Below the pieces are notes generated by a model. That model worked only from the letters and a program-made list of their open reading frames with translations. It did no database searches and had not been told where the DNA came from. From assembly GCA_012656075.1 (NCBI GenBank), contig JAAKBF010000134.1, forward strand, positions 1 to 64,000: DNA of 64,000 bases, in the 5' to 3' direction. The stretch is from Phytophthora hibernalis (Eukaryota > Oomycota > Peronosporomycetes > Peronosporales > Peronosporaceae). The position numbers and the translations under genes are program-made. This document shows positions 22,549 to 33,900 of this stretch, one piece after another (position 1 is the stretch's first letter; each line of letters begins with the position of its first letter).

Positions 22549-24642
22549 TCATGATCGTTCCAGTGATGCCTGAATCGCGCGCTGAAGCTCATCCATCTCA
22601 TCTGTGTTCACCGAATCATCTCCGTACAGACCAAAATCCTGCGCTGGTGGAGCGTATTCTTGCGCTGACAGCTCCATCGCTCGGCGTACTTGCTCATCGT
22701 AGTCGTTGGATCCTCTTGCTGCATGGATATTTTCTCCACCAGACGCTTCACCAAGTGATGCTTGAATAGCTGCAGACATTTGGACATCAAAGTCGTTGCC
22801 ACTGACCAGTGTGTGGCCGCCTAAGGACGCTTGAATAGCAGACTTCATCTGATCTTCCTCCGACTCGGCCTTTGCCTTGGCCAGCAGCTCAGTCTGAATA
22901 GCTGCCATCTCACTTTCTCGAGTTGCCTCTTCGATGTCTTCGCGCTCTCGGTGCGCCTGAGCTGGTGGGCCTTCTCTACCATGCTCAGCTAGCGACTTTT
23001 CAGCGTCTCTTCTAAGCTTGTATCCATGGCGTCAAATTCATTTCGAGAGAGCTGCATTATGCCGCAAGTTAGCGGGAACGCAATACCATACAGTAAGACA
23101 AACTTCAGCTATCGTACCATAAGAATGTTTTCGAGCTGCTCGACTTCTGTGCGTTCACGATCCGACTCAGTCTGCACCTGCTGCTCCACACTGGTGACTT
23201 CATCGCGCGTTTCACGAGAATTGATTCGGTGAGAGTAGCCAATGTGCCGCTGCTCCCACTGGCCTGGGGTCTCACGAACTAAATTTGCTTCATGATCAGT
23301 GCCAACAAGAGAGTCGTAGTGACCACCTCCGTAGTAGCTTAACCTACAGCATTTACCAAACATTACGGCAAAAGTGTTAGGGGCGGCCACGCAACGAGAC
23401 TTGATAGTTCAGCCACTGAAAGGAACTTACCGAATGGGTGGTCTGCTTCGAGAAAGAGCACTGTTCTCGTGAAAACAGCGCAGCTTGCAGAATCCTTGAG
23501 CTGGATCGTAAGCAAACACCTCTGCAGGACGATCGTACAGTTCACACAGCGCCTGCAGCTCCGGATCATCTCCCCAAACACCATCGCGCCGCTTATAGCG
23601 CAAATAGCGCATGAATGCCGCCATGTCGCCCACTACGTACGGTTCAAAATACTCCTTCTCGCTCTCCATGTAGTCCATGCAAGCTGCACGCACGAGCGCA
23701 TGATGACTATCATCACCATATACTTGGTGACTCACAGAGCGGAAGAGGCAGTTGCCATCTCCCTCGATGTCATAAATCCGAAGTCCCAACGTTGCCTGCA
23801 GCGAGTCACGGTAGTGTGTAAATCTCGGATTCTGGGCTTGAATAACGCGACGGTGGGTCATGTTGGGTGCATCCACAAGCATTTGCCGCTGTTGCAGCGA
23901 GCTACCCCGTCCACGAAGCTGCAAGTGCTCACCAGCAGGTGCCACCGTCGTTGGTGAAAAGAGGACCCACTCATCAAACTTCTGGTCACGCCCAGCGTAG
24001 CGCACCAGTACTTTCCTTCCAAACACCTTCACACCCAAAGCTTCCTTCCACAAACTGCTGTTCGCTCCACCAGGACGCACTTCAATTTGCTGAGCCTGAC
24101 GAATTGACATACTGTCGTTGCGTGCCTGTCAACAAAGTAACATAAATCACAAAGACGAAAAATAACTTATAGCACTTACTTCGAAGTACAATAAATATAA
24201 ATACAGCAGTACTGCACCTTAGTGCCAGGTTGTGAAAGTCTCCCGGAATCCAGTTGCAGCCATTGATGCCACGAGTCGTTCATGTTGAGGAACTGCAGCA
24301 GCACTTCCCCGTCTGCCAGCTGCAGAATTCGGGCTGGACACCAATTGCCAAACGTGTTTTGGGCGTCCACATCGTCTCCCACTTGCATTTGGCGCCTCCA
24401 CTCGAAGTCGAAGACGTTGACGCGCATCATTTCTGCAATAATGCAGTGGGAATTAAGTGCAATTGCAACAGAAGAACAAAATAGTCGAGAAGTAAGCGGA
24501 TTCTCGCGATTTTGAGCGTTAATGGACAGAAATCGCGCGTACCTTCTTCGAGGTCGGAATCTTCGCTTACTCCGCGGCTTCGTCCGTCCATCAGGTCGTC
24601 CGAACGCTCCCTTGGGGGCGCCAGAGGCCGCTCGCAGACCAT
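22549..24642 (-). CDS. OTU-family deubiquitinase with Tudor/chromo-barrel-like modules and C-terminal UIMs
   Basis: Five exons with clean borders (24,642-24,543; 24,432-24,218; 24,125-23,431; 23,343-23,118; 23,051-22,549). Exon 2 holds a Tudor-like barrel (QVGDDVDAQNTFGNWCPARI, VLLQFLNMNDSWHQWLQ). Exon 3 starts with a second one (GVKVFGRKVLVRYAGRDQKF, DEWVLFS). The OTU domain follows: RIYDIEGDGNCLFRSVSHQV contains the catalytic Asp and Cys, and its His is expected in SYYGGGHYDSLV (exon 4). Exon 5 has UIM-like repeats EDQMKSAIQASLGG, DVQMSAAIQASLGE, DEQVRRAMELSAQE and DELQRAIQASLE. A probable one-base loss lies at about 23,008-23,018: exon 5 otherwise stops early at KSR. About 600 aa. OTUD5 is the closest named architecture I can offer, but OTUD5 lacks the Tudor modules. 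Inferred role: editing ubiquitin chains on modified (possibly methylated) targets. Confidence 0.85.
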
Positions 24643-24863
24643 TGTATCAACTTCTTCGCCTTGTTCTCGAAAATGTGGCGTCAGAATTTGGATTATGTTG
24701 CGTTTAATTTCAGCAACTTTGTTCAACAAGCAACGTTACCCACTTCAAGTTGCAGCAGCCTTTTTGCTTTGTACTACAAAGCGACTGGAGTCTACAGTAT
24801 TTGCAGCTTTTATTTAATGTACTACTACCGGAAGTATGGATATTAATAGTAGTAGTATTTTTA

Positions 24864-25628
24864 TTACTTGCGAGCGGAGGTTTGTGCGATGCCATAGTAG
24901 CAGACTACACCGTCGTCATTTTCTATGGTGGTGTCGGCTCCTTTGGAGATGAGGTAGGCGCCTAGTGAGTCGCCGTATCCGTACGCGAAACAAAAATGCA
25001 GCGCCGTGTTCCCTCGATTCTGAAACAAGAGCAATGAGGTCAGACGAGGAAAGAGCTCCGTGAAGAAATGAGCTGTGCACTCACATTCTGGCAGTTGATG
25101 TTGGCTCCACGACGCAGTGCGAGCTTGGCAATGCGCTTGAGTCCGTTCTGACATGCGATCGACAACAACGTGTTGCCAAATGCATCTCGCGAGTTCACAG
25201 ACACGCCTTGGTCCAGCATGTACGTGACCGAGTCGAAGCGATTGTGGCGCGCGGCCGAGAACAGGTCGTAGTCGTCTGCAGGAGGGGCTGCACCGCGAAG
25301 TGCCGACACGCTTCCGCCTCGTTGCTGTTTGTACTCGAACGCGTCGTAAGTCGGCTCGGCTACGGGCAAACGTTTACTGCTGGCGCGAAATGCTGCATCC
25401 TTGTAAGAAACCGTGGAGGGAGGTGCAGCTGGGTTCGTTCGTGGGGCGTGAGCTGCGATTGGCGCGGTCTCGCGGCGTGATGTACTCGTTATCATCGGAC
25501 GAAACCGAGCGTGCACTCTCGCGAGGTGACACGAAGCGTTCATCCTCAGATCCAGCACTCGAATATCCTCGTCGGGCGGAGCCGCGCGGTGTGTAGAATC
25601 GCTCGTCCGTCCCCGCTTTCGCCTCCAT
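24864..25628 (-). CDS. Small ankyrin-repeat protein with Ser/Arg-rich N-terminus
   Basis: Starts at 25,628 (MEAKAGTDERFYTPRGSARR). The N-terminus has three variants of one motif: DERFYTPRGSARR, DERFVSPRESARS and DNEYITPRDRANR, which look like repeated phosphorylation-prone [ST]PR sites. The frame changes between about 25,440 and 25,480, not resolved by a single extra base; an intron or indel is possible. The C-terminal half has ankyrin repeats (LFSAARHNRFDSVTYMLDQG, DAFGNTLLSIACQNGLKRIA, NRGNTALHFCFAYGYGDSLG, ISKGADTTIENDDG). A 65-bp intron (25,084-25,020, gtgagt...tttcag) interrupts the third repeat. About 245 aa. Ankyrin repeats mediate protein binding; the partner is unknown. Confidence 0.75.
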
Positions 25629-25933
25629 CAGCTTACCCGCTCACAACAATCTCCAGATTAAACACCATCGTCGTCTTGCACGCCTGCCTCCTATAAATAC
25701 TTAAGCACTTGCCACAACGACTTAGTTGAGTCATCATGAAAATAAGTTGCATTGGAGACGGGGGCGTTCCCGGCAACTTCTGGATCAAACTGGTTGCGTG
25801 TTTCTCTCTGCAGGAAGTTAGTACTGCGCTGTCACATCTGCTCGCTTCCTGCCGCGTGCGCTAGCTAATATGACAGCTAGATATATGAGAGACCCACTGA
25901 GGCACAGCAAACGCTCGTTCGACTGGATCATGA

Positions 25934-26967
25934 TCACCGCAGTGGAAATTTCTCTGCATAACCGTGAGCCGAAAGCCGAGCTTCGAATCGCTCCGTCTCA
26001 AGCTTATTCCTCCATCTTTCGTCTCCGTCCTCGTCCTCCTTCACATCAGACACCTCCACGGCGTCAATCTGCACAAAAGCAACCATCCAGCTTCATTAGA
26101 ACACACATTATCCACGACACTTGTAGCCTTCCGTACGTAAGGCTGCAGCTTGGCGCCCTCGACGATCTTGAACGGCTGGTCCACGCCCACCACGGCGATC
26201 GTGACGTTACTGGCCGTGATCTCCTGGTCGCCCTGAAGACAGCCACGCACGGCCTGCAGCGCGTGGTGAATGAGCTCGTCCTTGCCCACTAATAAACCAA
26301 ACAACAACATCAGCCTGTTGTCCAAAATCCACCTCCACCTCCTACGTACACGTGGGGAAGCTCTCGAAGTGCTTTTCCAGGTACGTGCGCGCCGACTGCG
26401 AGCGCGCGCCAATGGCGATGCCCTTGTACTCGTAGTAGTTGCCCGACGGACACGTCTGGTACAGGTGCACGCCTTTTTCTACAAGAAAGAACGTAGCAAC
26501 CACAACAAGCTTCAGTCCCTCTCTCCTACACAGCCAGCCGATGCAAAACGTACGTCCACGCCCGCCACCAGCAGCCCCACGCCGTACGGACGGCGGATGT
26601 AGGACTGCGTGCACTCCTGCTTCTTGTCCGCCACGTCCGACACCAGACGCCCCACAGTCACGGCGCTGCCGTACACGAACTTGTGGTTGAGGCTCTCGGT
26701 CCGCATGAAACGCGCCAGCGTGCGTGCATCGGCCGTGAGTCCCGAGATGGCGATGCCCAGGTGCTCGTCGATCTTGAAGACCTTGTTCTGGTGCTCGGCC
26801 AGCTCGAGGCTCTGGCGCTTGAGGCCGCAGAGCACCGCGAACTTGCTGGACGTGAGGCCGAGACACGCGCTGCCCTGCTTCACGGCCTCCATGGCGTAGT
26901 CGATCTGGTGCAGGTGGCCCTGCGGACTCCACACCGTCACGTCCGTGTCGTACTGGTTGCGGAACAT
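25934..26967 (-). CDS. PSMA1: 20S proteasome subunit alpha type-1 (alpha6)
   Basis: Alpha-ring subunit of the 20S proteasome. The N-terminus FRNQYDTDVTVWSPQGHLHQ-IDYAMEAVKQGSA is the family signature and is specific for the PSMA1 type. Four exons: 26,967-26,554; 26,478-26,350; 26,288-26,137; 26,068-25,934, with gtacgt-type donors and phases that match. Exon 2 carries PSGNYYEYKGIAIGARSQSA, and exon 3 carries DELIHHALQAVRGC and NVTIAVVGVDQPF. The C-terminus is acidic then basic (VEVSDVKEDEDGDERWRNKL), unlike the usual PSMA1 tail; transcript data should confirm the last exon. About 275 aa, normal for the family. Alpha subunits are not catalytic. Confidence 0.93.
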
Positions 26968-27126
26968 GCTGCTTCTTGGCTATTGAGATTTTAGGGGAGT
27001 GTTAGCAAAGATCTGCGGTACTGTGATTGGATGGGTATAAGGGAGGTGGTTTATATAGGTGACCCAATCAACAGAATGCAATTAATTGTGTGAATATTTG
27101 AATTACAATTTGAGATATCTGAGACC
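26968..27126. promoter_or_regulatory. Short shared promoter region between PSMA1 and NAXE
   Basis: The 159-bp gap separates the start codons of two divergent genes. It contains gattgg (27,027) and, in the other orientation, cccaatca (27,062), which is a pair of CCAAT-type boxes, plus ttatatagg (27,050). Oomycete genes often lack TATA boxes, so the TATA-like string may be incidental. Confidence 0.45.
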
Positions 27127-28362
27127 ATGATGAAGGTGACCAAGGTGCGATGTCTACTGTCGATGTATTGATACGAGGCTGCAATTGTTGAGGGCAGTTT
27201 AGTATTTGGGACAGCGTGAGGCACAGCGCTTTGATGAGCAGCTCATGAGCAGCGCACACGGCTTCTCCATTGACCAGTTGATGGAATTGGCGGGACTCAG
27301 TGTGGCGGCGGCCGTGGGAAGAGATTCCCGAGTGTGGGGGCGACTGCGAACGGAGGATTCAAGCGTGTACTGGTCGTCGCAGGACCTGGCAATAACGGGT
27401 TAGTGTGGGGAGAATGGGAATTGGTTGGGTGTCCTGGAAGTTTGACAACGATTGTTGTTGGTAGGGGCGACGCACTGGTGGCAGCTCGTCATTTGGTGGT
27501 AGGACGGTTGGGACTCGGTTTGTACTGGCTATTGGGCTGATGGTGGCGGTGGTTTGGTTCCTACATGTACCAGCATTTCGGATACTCGCCGAGTATTTTG
27601 TACCCGAAGCGCAGTGCGAAGCCGCTTTTCCAGGTTTGGTGATCTGAGTGTTACTTCTAATATGTATGTTGGATGGAAGAACTCTTACAAGGCGTCGGGG
27701 TGCATGGTTTTAGGGCCTGGTGACGCAGTGCGAGCAGCTGAAGATACCGTTTATCGAGCAGAGTCAAGACGTGTACGGCTTGGTGTAGTGGTTGATTCGA
27801 TTGCACGAGAGTTGATAGTTGTGTGTTTGGTGCAGCTCGGCTGTGGACGCTGCATACGACTTGATTTTAGACGGCATTTTCGGATTCAGCTTCTCTGGAA
27901 GCATCCGTGCGCCGTTCGACCACGTCGTTGAAACTCTTCAAAAGTGCCAGACACCAATCGTCTCGATCGACATTCCGTCGGGATGGCACGTCGAGAAAGG
28001 TGCGGCTGTGGGCAATTCCAATTTTTCGAGTTTCGGAGCTGTTGTTCATGTCTGTATACATAGGCAATGAAGACGGAGTGGGGTTGGATCCACAGATGCT
28101 GGTCTCGTTAACGGCTCCGAAGCTCTGTGCTAAACACTTTTCGGGGCCAGGTAAGACCCACTTCGTCGGCGGTCGCTTCGTGCCAAGGTAAGTTTTGTGT
28201 GTCTTTCTCAGCAGATTCCTATCTTGAAAGACGTCTCGGTGCTATAATAACTTGGGATGCCATCTTCTTGTTATACGTAGGTCTTTGGCGGACGAGTTCA
28301 ACCTTGAGCTTCCCGAATATCCCGGTGTGGAGCAATGTGTTGAGCTTCCGATACCGTATTGA
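27127..28362 (+). CDS. NAXE: NAD(P)H-hydrate epimerase (YjeF N-terminal domain)
   Basis: Repair enzyme that interconverts the R and S forms of damaged NAD(P)H hydrates so that the dehydratase can restore the cofactor. Exons: 27,127-27,144 (MMKVTK); 27,203-27,398; 27,465-27,498; 27,574-27,633; 27,714-27,772; 27,836-27,999; 28,064-28,187; 28,281-28,362, all with GT..AG introns of 58-93 nt. The tiny first exon is deduced because the open frame YLGQREAQRFDEQL is preceded immediately by a stop but by a good acceptor. Motifs: FSIDQLMELAGLSVAAAV, VAGPGNNGGDALVAARHL (nucleotide loop), HFGYSPSILYPKR, AYDLILDGIFGFSFSG, IVSIDIPSGWHVE, LTAPKLCAKHFSG and HFVGGRFVP. No frame errors. About 245 aa; a single-domain protein without the kinase (dehydratase) half. 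Confidence 0.92.
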
Positions 28363-29009
28363 AGTCGACCAGGAGGCTTGCTTTATCGCGTCTATTAATA
28401 ATAATCGAGGTTGTTTGTGTCAAGTTGATACTGCCCGATTCCTGGAGCCAGTCAATCCAACTGCAGAGTTTTAGCTATGCGTGTCATCTCAGTTGTTCAC
28501 AGTGTTCATCTCTGCACCGTGTAGAAATGAACACTGTGCACCGGACTAGTCGAAGTGAGGGGGTACTGACCGCAGTCAGTGATGCTCGACTTATCTGCAT
28601 GTACATGTACCCGTTGTACTTCATGTCGGTGGTGCAGCAATTGGCTCCGCACACGCGTCTGCTACGCGGCAATTGGCTCGCTCCACGCACTTAGTCGATA
28701 GGGTATTTCTCCCCACGCGGTTACTTTGGCTGCAGAGCGACGCTGCGCTCGAAGGTCGAAGTTAAGCTTATGGTTGCTGTCGGCATGGACGCCTGCCATG
28801 AAAATGCGAGTGCTTCTTGGCCGACACTAGTTCGTGCATGCAAATGTGATGCCGCGAAGCCGTTTATCGCATCCAGCCGAGACGCGGCACCATCCATTCG
28901 TTCGTCTACGGTACATGAGGACCCTTCTAAAATGGCCTGGCTCATGTGACCAACTGCTCACATCACGCCAACGTAGATGCTCAGAGATTTACAGTCGGCG
29001 CAATAATAC
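28363..29009. other. Intergenic, no recognisable gene
   Basis: Only short frames. A hairpin-forming pair, cacagtgttcat (28,498) and atgaacactgtg (28,527), lies about 140 bp downstream of the NAXE stop and could be a structured 3' element. The remainder is 5' sequence of the transporter gene. Confidence 0.45.
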
Positions 29010-29015
29010 ATGTCG

Positions 29016-29034
29016 TTCATTGCCCAATTTCCAC
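29016..29034 (+). promoter_or_regulatory. Oomycete initiator plus flanking promoter region (Inr/FPR)
   Basis: ttcattgcccaatttccac fits the oomycete core promoter: an Inr (YCAYTYY-like, here tcattgc) followed directly by an FPR (CAWTTTNYY-like, here caatttcca). Transcription would start within tcattg, downstream of the ATG at 29,010. The first usable ATG is therefore 29,061 in gacatggca, leaving a 5' UTR of roughly 40 nt. Confidence 0.65.
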
Positions 29035-29060
29035 TGTCCCGCACAAGCGGCAAGTCCGAC

Positions 29061-30758
29061 ATGGCAGTTCCAACCAAGAAGCCCGAGGCAGCAGTGCGCT
29101 TGTCGTTGCTTAGTGCCAGCTCGTTACCGAAAGACCTGGAAGATGGAGACTATGTTGGCGTGAAGACTCCGGAGCAAAGTGGGTACGCGGACGAGGGTGC
29201 GTTGCGTCCGGGAGGTGACCCGGTGATGACCAGCCGAGCTAACATCGGACTGCTATACCAGTACGCAGTCGTGGGCTTCATCGCCGGCGTGCTACCATCC
29301 ACGATCTACCCGTTCCTTCAAATGTACCTGAACTGCAGCGGTGCTCAAGTGGCGACTGCGACGACGCTGGTGTCGCTCCCGACGAGTTTCAAGGTGTTCT
29401 TCGGGATCATGTCCGACTGCTTCCCCATCTTCGGCTTTCGACGTCGCCCATACATGGTCATGGGGTGGACGATCTCAGTTGCCATGCTACTGGTGATGGC
29501 CTGCTTACCGATCGGGGAGCCGTACTACACCGAGGCTTCCGACCGAGACATTGACCCGTCAGACTACACTGCCGAAATCGAGGCCCGAATCAACTACGAC
29601 GCACCGTCGGAGGGTGGGAGGTACGTCATGCTGATGTTCTTCGTGGCAGTTGGCTACGTGCTGTCCGATGCGTGTGCGAACGCCATCATGGCCGGACTGG
29701 CCCAACAGGAATCGTTCGCCAGGCGCGGCAAGCTCCAGACAATGACGTACACGGTGCAAACCTTCGTGACCGTTATTAGCTACCTCCTTGTCGGCTTTTG
29801 CTTCAACGGTGAAGAGTACGGCGGGGACTTCGACTTCTCGTTGAGTTTTCCCGTACTGATGGCGATCCTCACGGTGCTCACTGCGCCTACGATCCCAATC
29901 ACGTGGTTCTTTATCAAGGAGGACCGCTTGCCCGCTGCTCCTGATTTCAAACAGTATATGGTGGACTTATGGCAGCAGATTTGCAAGCGCGCCGTCTTCC
30001 AAGTTATCGCAGCTCTGTTCTTCTACACGTTGATTTGCAATATCTCGTACACGGCGTATTCGCCCATTCAGTCGTACATGGTGAACGTGACGCCGATCAA
30101 CAGCACGCTGGGCGACGCGTTGAGTTATCTCTTCTACATGTTCGGAATGATGGCCACCTCCAAGTGGGGTCTGCACTGGAATTGGCGCTTGATGATTGTC
30201 ATCACGGGAGTGATCCTGATTGTTATTGACGGTGGCTGCAACCTCCTTATCGTCTGGAACGTCTACCGCAGTCAGTGGTTCTGGCTTGGGCCACCCATTG
30301 TGGCGCAGCTCCCGAACGGTATCAGCTTCATGGTTAGCACTCTCGTGATAGTGGAGCTTATCGGAGAAGGCAACGAAGGCGCCATGTACGGACTTATGAC
30401 CACCATTTCGGGTATCGCATCGCCATTTGCGACGTCGCTGACTGTTATCATTAATAACCCGTTCGACATCACCAACGAACGAGTGCAAGAGGACGACCAC
30501 TCCATCCACATGGACATCACCTACACAATGATCATCGCGTACGGTGCAATGGTGGTGTCCTGGGTGTTCCTACTGCTGCTACCCAAGCAAAAGCGAGAGA
30601 CCCAGGAGCTTTTGCGCACGGGTGGCTCAAGCAAGCTGTTAGGCGGGATTACGATCTGCTACCTGTCCTTCTCCCTCGTTTGGTCTGTCATGGTCAACGT
30701 CATGGCCATCTTCGACAGCACTTCATGTCTTGTCATTGCCGGAGGTGACGGCTGCTAA
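29061..30758 (+). CDS. Folate-biopterin transporter family protein (BT1/FBT, MFS)
   Basis: Membrane carrier of the BT1 family. The single open frame encodes about 565 aa with roughly 12 hydrophobic spans. Typical family stretches: YAVVGFIAGVLPSTIYPFLQ, TTLVSLPTSFKVFFGIMSDC followed by FPIFGFRRRPYMVMGW (the loop between early helices), GYVLSDACANAIMAGLAQQE, and later NGISFMVSTLVIVELIGEGN with GAMYGLMTTISGIASPF. A large non-membrane loop follows the fourth span (EASDRDIDPSDYTAEIEARI). I start at 29,061 (MAVPTKKPEA) because the promoter element lies after the ATG at 29,010. Substrates in oomycetes are not established; folate, pterin or S-adenosylmethionine relatives are known for other members. 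Its stop is 160 bp from the convergent FAS stop. Confidence 0.9.
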   Translation: MAVPTKKPEAAVRLSLLSASSLPKDLEDGDYVGVKTPEQSGYADEGALRPGGDPVMTSRANIGLLYQYAVVGFIAGVLPSTIYPFLQMYLNCSGAQVATATTLVSLPTSFKVFFGIMSDCFPIFGFRRRPYMVMGWTISVAMLLVMACLPIGEPYYTEASDRDIDPSDYTAEIEARINYDAPSEGGRYVMLMFFVAVGYVLSDACANAIMAGLAQQESFARRGKLQTMTYTVQTFVTVISYLLVGFCFNGEEYGGDFDFSLSFPVLMAILTVLTAPTIPITWFFIKEDRLPAAPDFKQYMVDLWQQICKRAVFQVIAALFFYTLICNISYTAYSPIQSYMVNVTPINSTLGDALSYLFYMFGMMATSKWGLHWNWRLMIVITGVILIVIDGGCNLLIVWNVYRSQWFWLGPPIVAQLPNGISFMVSTLVIVELIGEGNEGAMYGLMTTISGIASPFATSLTVIINNPFDITNERVQEDDHSIHMDITYTMIIAYGAMVVSWVFLLLLPKQKRETQELLRTGGSSKLLGGITICYLSFSLVWSVMVNVMAIFDSTSCLVIAGGDGC

Positions 30759-30917
30759 GCTTTATAGCCGAAAACAACAAGAGCCGCCAGTGCTGACAGC
30801 TTTTATTGGTGCAGAATGTTAATGATCAACAATACATTGTGTATACCGGTAGCCTGAAGGTCCTATGCACAACATCTACATTTACACGCAACATGCCCTC
30901 GCGAAGACTGCCTACTC

Positions 30918-33900
30918 CTACTGGAAGTTGGCCACAGCCTGGGACACAGCAAAGTCACCCGAGTGGCTGATAGACACGCTCAGCTTCGACAGCCCGAGAC
31001 GGTTAAACACCTGCAGCGGGTAGCCCGACAACAAAACGGATGGCGCACTCGACGGCGTCATGAAGATCTCTATCTCGCGCAACGGAGCGCCGGCACCCTT
31101 CCAGAGGTTCGGCTCCGACGGAGCCGAGCTTGAGATAGCCTTGATAACAGCCTCCTTGGCTGCCCAACGACCCGCAAAGCTCGCAGCTGGGTGCGACGCG
31201 CTGTAGCAGTACGCCATTTCCTGATCCGTGAAGTTGCGGCGGATGAAGTCCTCGCGGCCGTTCAGGTTCTCGAACGTGGTCACAGGCTCCACGTCCACGC
31301 CCATGCCCATATTCTTCGACGCCAGGCCCAGGTCGGTCGCCGCTTGGTTGATGGCAGTCAACAGCGTCGACGACGAGTCAGCCGAGTGCGTCTCCGTGGT
31401 CTTCTTCGTGGAAGCCGCCGCCGCATCCGCAGCAGCCTTCGCCTTCTTCGCACGCTTCTCAGCGCGCAGGCGGCGGTTCTCGTTCGCAGTGAGCGAGCCC
31501 GCGCCGCCAAAACGCCAAGTCTTGGACGTAGCATCGTACTCAGCACGAGCCGTCGGGTCCAGGTACACGTTGCTCTCCTGGGCCGACGAGTACGGTGCCT
31601 CGTTCTTCACCTGAATGTGCGAATGCTTGCCGGTGATTACGCTCTGAGTGTGCGTGTTCATCTTGATCAGGCGCTGCTCGCGGCGAGCAGAGTAGTGCTG
31701 GAACTCATCAGCAGCCAACGTAGACAACAGGTAGTCCGGGTGCACCAGCAGCACTTCGCTGCCGGCCTGGCCGAAGCCGAAACTCTTCATCACCACAGCC
31801 TTGATGCCCACGGTCTGGAAGCTACGGTTCGGGAACACTAGGTGGTTGTACTTGCGCAGCGTCTCGCACGTATTGTCCAGCTGCCGGTTGCCCGGGATCA
31901 AGCCCGTGTTGAGCACCTGCAGCAAGCCGTTGAACATCCAAGCAGCAGCAGCACCTTCGGGTGACCCGTCAGGTTTTTGGCAGATCACTGGAAGCGGATT
32001 GCCCGGTGAACGGCCTAGGTGGACCATCTGCTTGTGGGTCACCTCACTCTCGTTCTTGTCATTGGCCTTAGTGCCTGTGCCGTGGAAGCTAGCAGCGCCC
32101 AAATCGTCGATGTCCAGATTCCACACACTCAGCGCACCACGAAGAGGAGCGATGTCCGTCTCACCACGGTAAAAGTCGTTACCCCATGTGGTCTGCGCAG
32201 ACTGTACCTTGCGAGCCTTCCTCCTGCCCATGAACGCCACCCGAGACTCATCTCCGTCAATCAAAGCAATCTCGCGAGCATACCACATATCAATGCTCTC
32301 CAGCTCGTCATCGAACTGGCGGCGACGGTACTCCACGTCCAGCAGCGGCGAAGGCTTTGAGTTGTCCGACAAAGCTTCTCGTGCCGTAGTCAGAATACCC
32401 TGACCTGGAGCCGGAACGGAGCGGCCGTTCTTGTCGGTCGCCGTGTTTGTCAGCGCCACGATACCATAGATCGGCAGACCCATTTCCAACGCGAGCTGGG
32501 CATCCATCAGCAGCTGGATACCAGCACCGTGACTCTCCATGAAGCCGCCACGCGTAGTGGTGCATGGACGGCACATTTCCTTCGGCTCGCGGCCCATGCT
32601 AGTCTCCTTCACCGAGTCGCTCGTCGCCTTCATCTGTGCAAACTCATTCGAGGTCTCCTCGCCAAAGTCATCGTAACCACCAACGATGCAGATACGCGCA
32701 TTGCCGCTTTTAATGGTCTCCGCTCCAATGTCCACAGACTCGGCAGCCGTAGCGCAAGCACCAACGGGGTCTTAATCGGGCCGGACGAACTCAGTAGCAG
32801 CATGTTCACCCAAGCAGGAGGCGTATTGATGAAGCACTCCTGCAAGGCATCGCTCGGTGCAGATTTTCCGAGAAGGCGGTCCTTGTAAATTTGCGTGAAC
32901 GCACGCATACCTCCCATACCACCTCCAGACGTGTTACCAACCTCTGACACGTGCACGTACTGATAGAACTCGTATGGGTCGGTCACACCGGCCGCGACGA
33001 ACGCGTCCATCGTAGACGCCAATACGTACAGCGTGATAGGGTCCACAGCGTCGGCCAGGTCCTTCGACAGACCAAGACGTTCGGCGCTCCAGCCCGTCGG
33101 AATCTGACCAGCGACGAAGCGGTCGAAGCTGAGAGCGCGAGGAATGTTCAGGACAGAGCCCTTGCGCAGACGGATCATCCACGCGCCAGACGCATTCTGG
33201 AACACGTCCACGTTCTCCTTGCCCAGCTCCTTGCGGAACTGGAGAGCCTCCTCGCGGTCAGCTACCTCAATCGGGGACATCTTCTTGTCGATGGCCACCT
33301 GGTGCAGAACCATCTTGTTCTTCGGGTCATAACCGTCGAACAGATCCGGCTCCACAATGCGGATGCCAGAGTGATTCAGGATGTCCTCTTCGTAGCGGGG
33401 CTTCACCTGGTGGTCCGGCACGATCTCTTTCGTCTTCGCGTCCACCCAGTTACCCTTGTCGAACACAATGCGACCCGTTAGCCACGCTAACTCGATGCAG
33501 CCTTCCAGCGAGAACTCGCCGTACGACTCCATCTCCCAGCGCGTGCGCGAGTTGCCCCACGGGCTCACCTCACCGAAACCAGTCACAACAACAACCTGCC
33601 GCAGGTCCAGCATACCACGCAGCATTGCCTGCTTTGCAGACGTAGACAGCTCGGACACACCAGATAGCTTCGGGAACGAGTTGCAGTAGTAGCTCGACAT
33701 GTTCGCACGAGGAGCAAACTTCTTCGAGTTGGGAACAGCCGACTGATTCTTCGACGGCAAAGCCAGCATCTTCTTGTCGTTCTCCAGAGCGGCATGGATA
33801 GATGCCTGTAGCTTTGCCTTCTTCATGATGTCGGCTCGAATCATGTCTACTTGGTCCTTCAGGTCACTCACCTGAGCCATACCACCCGTGAGGTCGGCGA

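Noticed and set aside
28498..28538. Hairpin cacagtgttcat/atgaacactgtg as a riboswitch or RNA gene
   Set aside because: Short single stem in intergenic DNA with no conserved RNA motif; listed only as a possible 3' structure.
29559..30520. Several minus-strand ORFs opposite the transporter (66-180 codons)
   Set aside because: Shadows of the hydrophobic transporter coding strand; no independent support.
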